Source: Paracoccus maritimus (GTDB taxonomy: Bacteria; Pseudomonadota; Alphaproteobacteria; Rhodobacterales; Rhodobacteraceae). From it: DNA of 64,000 nucleotides. The stretch covers positions 186,001 to 250,000 of the forward strand of contig NZ_JANAVZ010000002.1 in the NCBI RefSeq assembly GCF_025195095.1. The letters are read 5' to 3'. Below, piece by piece: positions 63,135-64,000 of this stretch. The translations under genes were made by a program, and so were the position numbers. The notes under the pieces were generated by a model, which worked only from the letters and a program-made list of their open reading frames with translations, was not told the DNA's origin and ran no database searches. Every line of letters begins with the position of its first letter. Within the stretch, counting starts at the first letter, position 1.

Positions 63135-64000
63135 ATGATGATACGGGCCTTGGGAATGATGTCTGGCACATCTATGGACGGTGTCGATGCGGCGCTGATC
63201 CAGACCGACGGTGTTCGTATCGGCGGCTTTGGTCGCAGTGCGTTCCGGGCGTATTCCGACAACGAATCCGCCGCATTGCACGCGGCGCTTGGGCGCTGGC
63301 CCGACGATGAAGGGGTGGCGGATGCCGCCGAAGTCTCGATCGCAAGCCATGCCGCGCTGGCTGGCGAATTTCCCGAGGCCGAGTTGATCGGCTATCACGG
63401 CCAGACTCTGGCCCATGATCCGCGTGGCCGCGGGACGCATCAGGCAGGCAGCGGTGCGGTACTGGCGCAGGCCACCGGGCGACCCGTGATCTGGGATTTC
63501 CGCCGCGAGGATGTGCGGCGCGGCGGCGAAGGTGCGCCGTTGGCACCGTTCTTCCACTGGGCCTGCGCGGACTGGGCCGCCGGAAACGGTCTGTTGGTCC
63601 GCAGCCCGGTTGCGTTTCTCAATCTGGGTGGGGTGGGCAACATCACTTGGGTCGATCCGGCCGCGTCCGCGCCCGAAGCCCCCGGCGCGTGTCTGGCCTT
63701 TGATACCGGTCCCGCCAACGCACCGATCAACGACCTGATGCGGACACGTCGTCGTCTCCCCCATGACGCCGACGGCTCGTTGGCCGCTTCAGGCCTCGCG
63801 GATGAACGGATTGTGGGGGATTTCCTGCGCCATCCCTATTTCGAACGGCCACCGCCGAAATCCCTGGATCGTGACCAGTTCGCGGACTTGCCGCGCGCGG
63901 TTCAGGATCTGGACGACGCCGATGCCGCCGCAACGCTGGTTTCCGCGTTGGCGGGGGCGGTGGCATCGGGGTGGAGATGGCTGCCGTCGGCCCCGGACAC
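63135..64000 (+). CDS. anmK: anhydro-N-acetylmuramic acid kinase, 3' truncated by window
   Basis: The frame is open from the ATG at 63135 to the window end (288 codons of a family length near 370). The N-terminal signature [15 protein letters not shown], the substrate motif [12 protein letters not shown] with WDFRREDV, and the nucleotide-site [11 protein letters not shown] and [12 protein letters not shown] identify AnmK. It phosphorylates and opens anhydroMurNAc from recycled peptidoglycan to MurNAc 6-phosphate. A second ATG one codon later is possible. It is divergent from tyrS. Confidence 0.93.
   Translation, partial: MMIRALGMMSGTSMDGVDAALIQTDGVRIGGFGRSAFRAYSDNESAALHAALGRWPDDEGVADAAEVSIASHAALAGEFPEAELIGYHGQTLAHDPRGRGTHQAGSGAVLAQATGRPVIWDFRREDVRRGGEGAPLAPFFHWACADWAAGNGLLVRSPVAFLNLGGVGNITWVDPAASAPEAPGACLAFDTGPANAPINDLMRTRRRLPHDADGSLAASGLADERIVGDFLRHPYFERPPPKSLDRDQFADLPRAVQDLDDADAAATLVSALAGAVASGWRWLPSAPD

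Noticed and set aside
61831..63138. A 435-codon plus-strand frame opposite tyrS
   Set aside because: tyrS is unmistakable on the other strand, and the plus-strand product has no recognisable domain.

Overview
The window looks like ordinary chromosome of a high-GC alphaproteobacterium of the Rhodobacteraceae, most likely Paracoccus or a close relative. This rests on a C4-pathway 5-aminolevulinate synthase (hemA) with an upstream FNR-type box, the short OxyR and Prx5-type peroxiredoxin, the IalB-family protein, the PAS_5 protein, the paired DUF6477/DUF6456-like genes, and dense ATGA-type gene overlaps with G/C-ending codons. I see no insertion sequence, integrase, phage gene or CRISPR array. 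Genus assignment is inference from remembered protein resemblance, not from a search.

Layout. 1-3.8 kb is envelope biogenesis: a truncated L,D-transpeptidase, then lpxD, a dedicated acyl carrier protein and a ketoacyl synthase. At 3.9-5.2 kb are an IalB-like secreted protein and a gene-free stretch that appears to encode two small RNAs in tandem on the minus strand. 5.2-11.6 kb has a HerA-like ATPase, the DUF6477/DUF6456 pair, a convergent oxyR/peroxiredoxin pair, lipA and tRNA-Leu(CAA). 11.7-19.9 kb has trpA, ychF, a Bax-inhibitor-1 family protein, a quinone reductase, an XRE regulator, histidinol phosphatase, mgtE, 5-formyl-THF cyclo-ligase and tpiA. 20-25.3 kb has two Fe-S assembly factors, tgt, rnd, a double-GNAT protein and a PAS_5 protein.

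25.5-35 kb holds a coupled gmk / gamma-carbonic anhydrase / PhoR-like kinase set, rpiA-gor, hflK-hflC-degP (membrane and periplasmic quality control) and an adrenodoxin-type ferredoxin. 35-42.6 kb holds an M20 peptidase divergent from hemA, a RodZ-like protein, a membrane dipeptidase, an ABM-domain protein, an orphan ParA and a secreted rhodanese. 42.6-47.2 kb is a cobalamin uptake operon (btuB-F-C-D) led by a cobalamin riboswitch. 47.2-51.4 kb has an endonuclease/phosphatase-family protein, a sirtuin, a small secreted protein, a HAD hydrolase and an EamA transporter.

51.4-55.8 kb carries propionyl-CoA synthetase and the malic enzyme-phosphotransacetylase fusion, with two TTTGCAAA-type elements between them. 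55.9-60.4 kb is a five-gene nucleoside salvage operon, cdd-deoA-deoB-add-upp, in which every junction is a 4-bp start/stop overlap. 60.4-64 kb has a SPOR-domain protein, a 49-residue ORF, tyrS and a truncated anmK (peptidoglycan recycling).

The most novel-looking content is not protein coding. It is the two tandem structured RNAs at 4.94-5.17 kb, one with a single-stranded anti-Shine-Dalgarno motif. Next is the lpxD-linked acyl carrier/condensing enzyme pair, which could supply a special acyl chain for lipid A.
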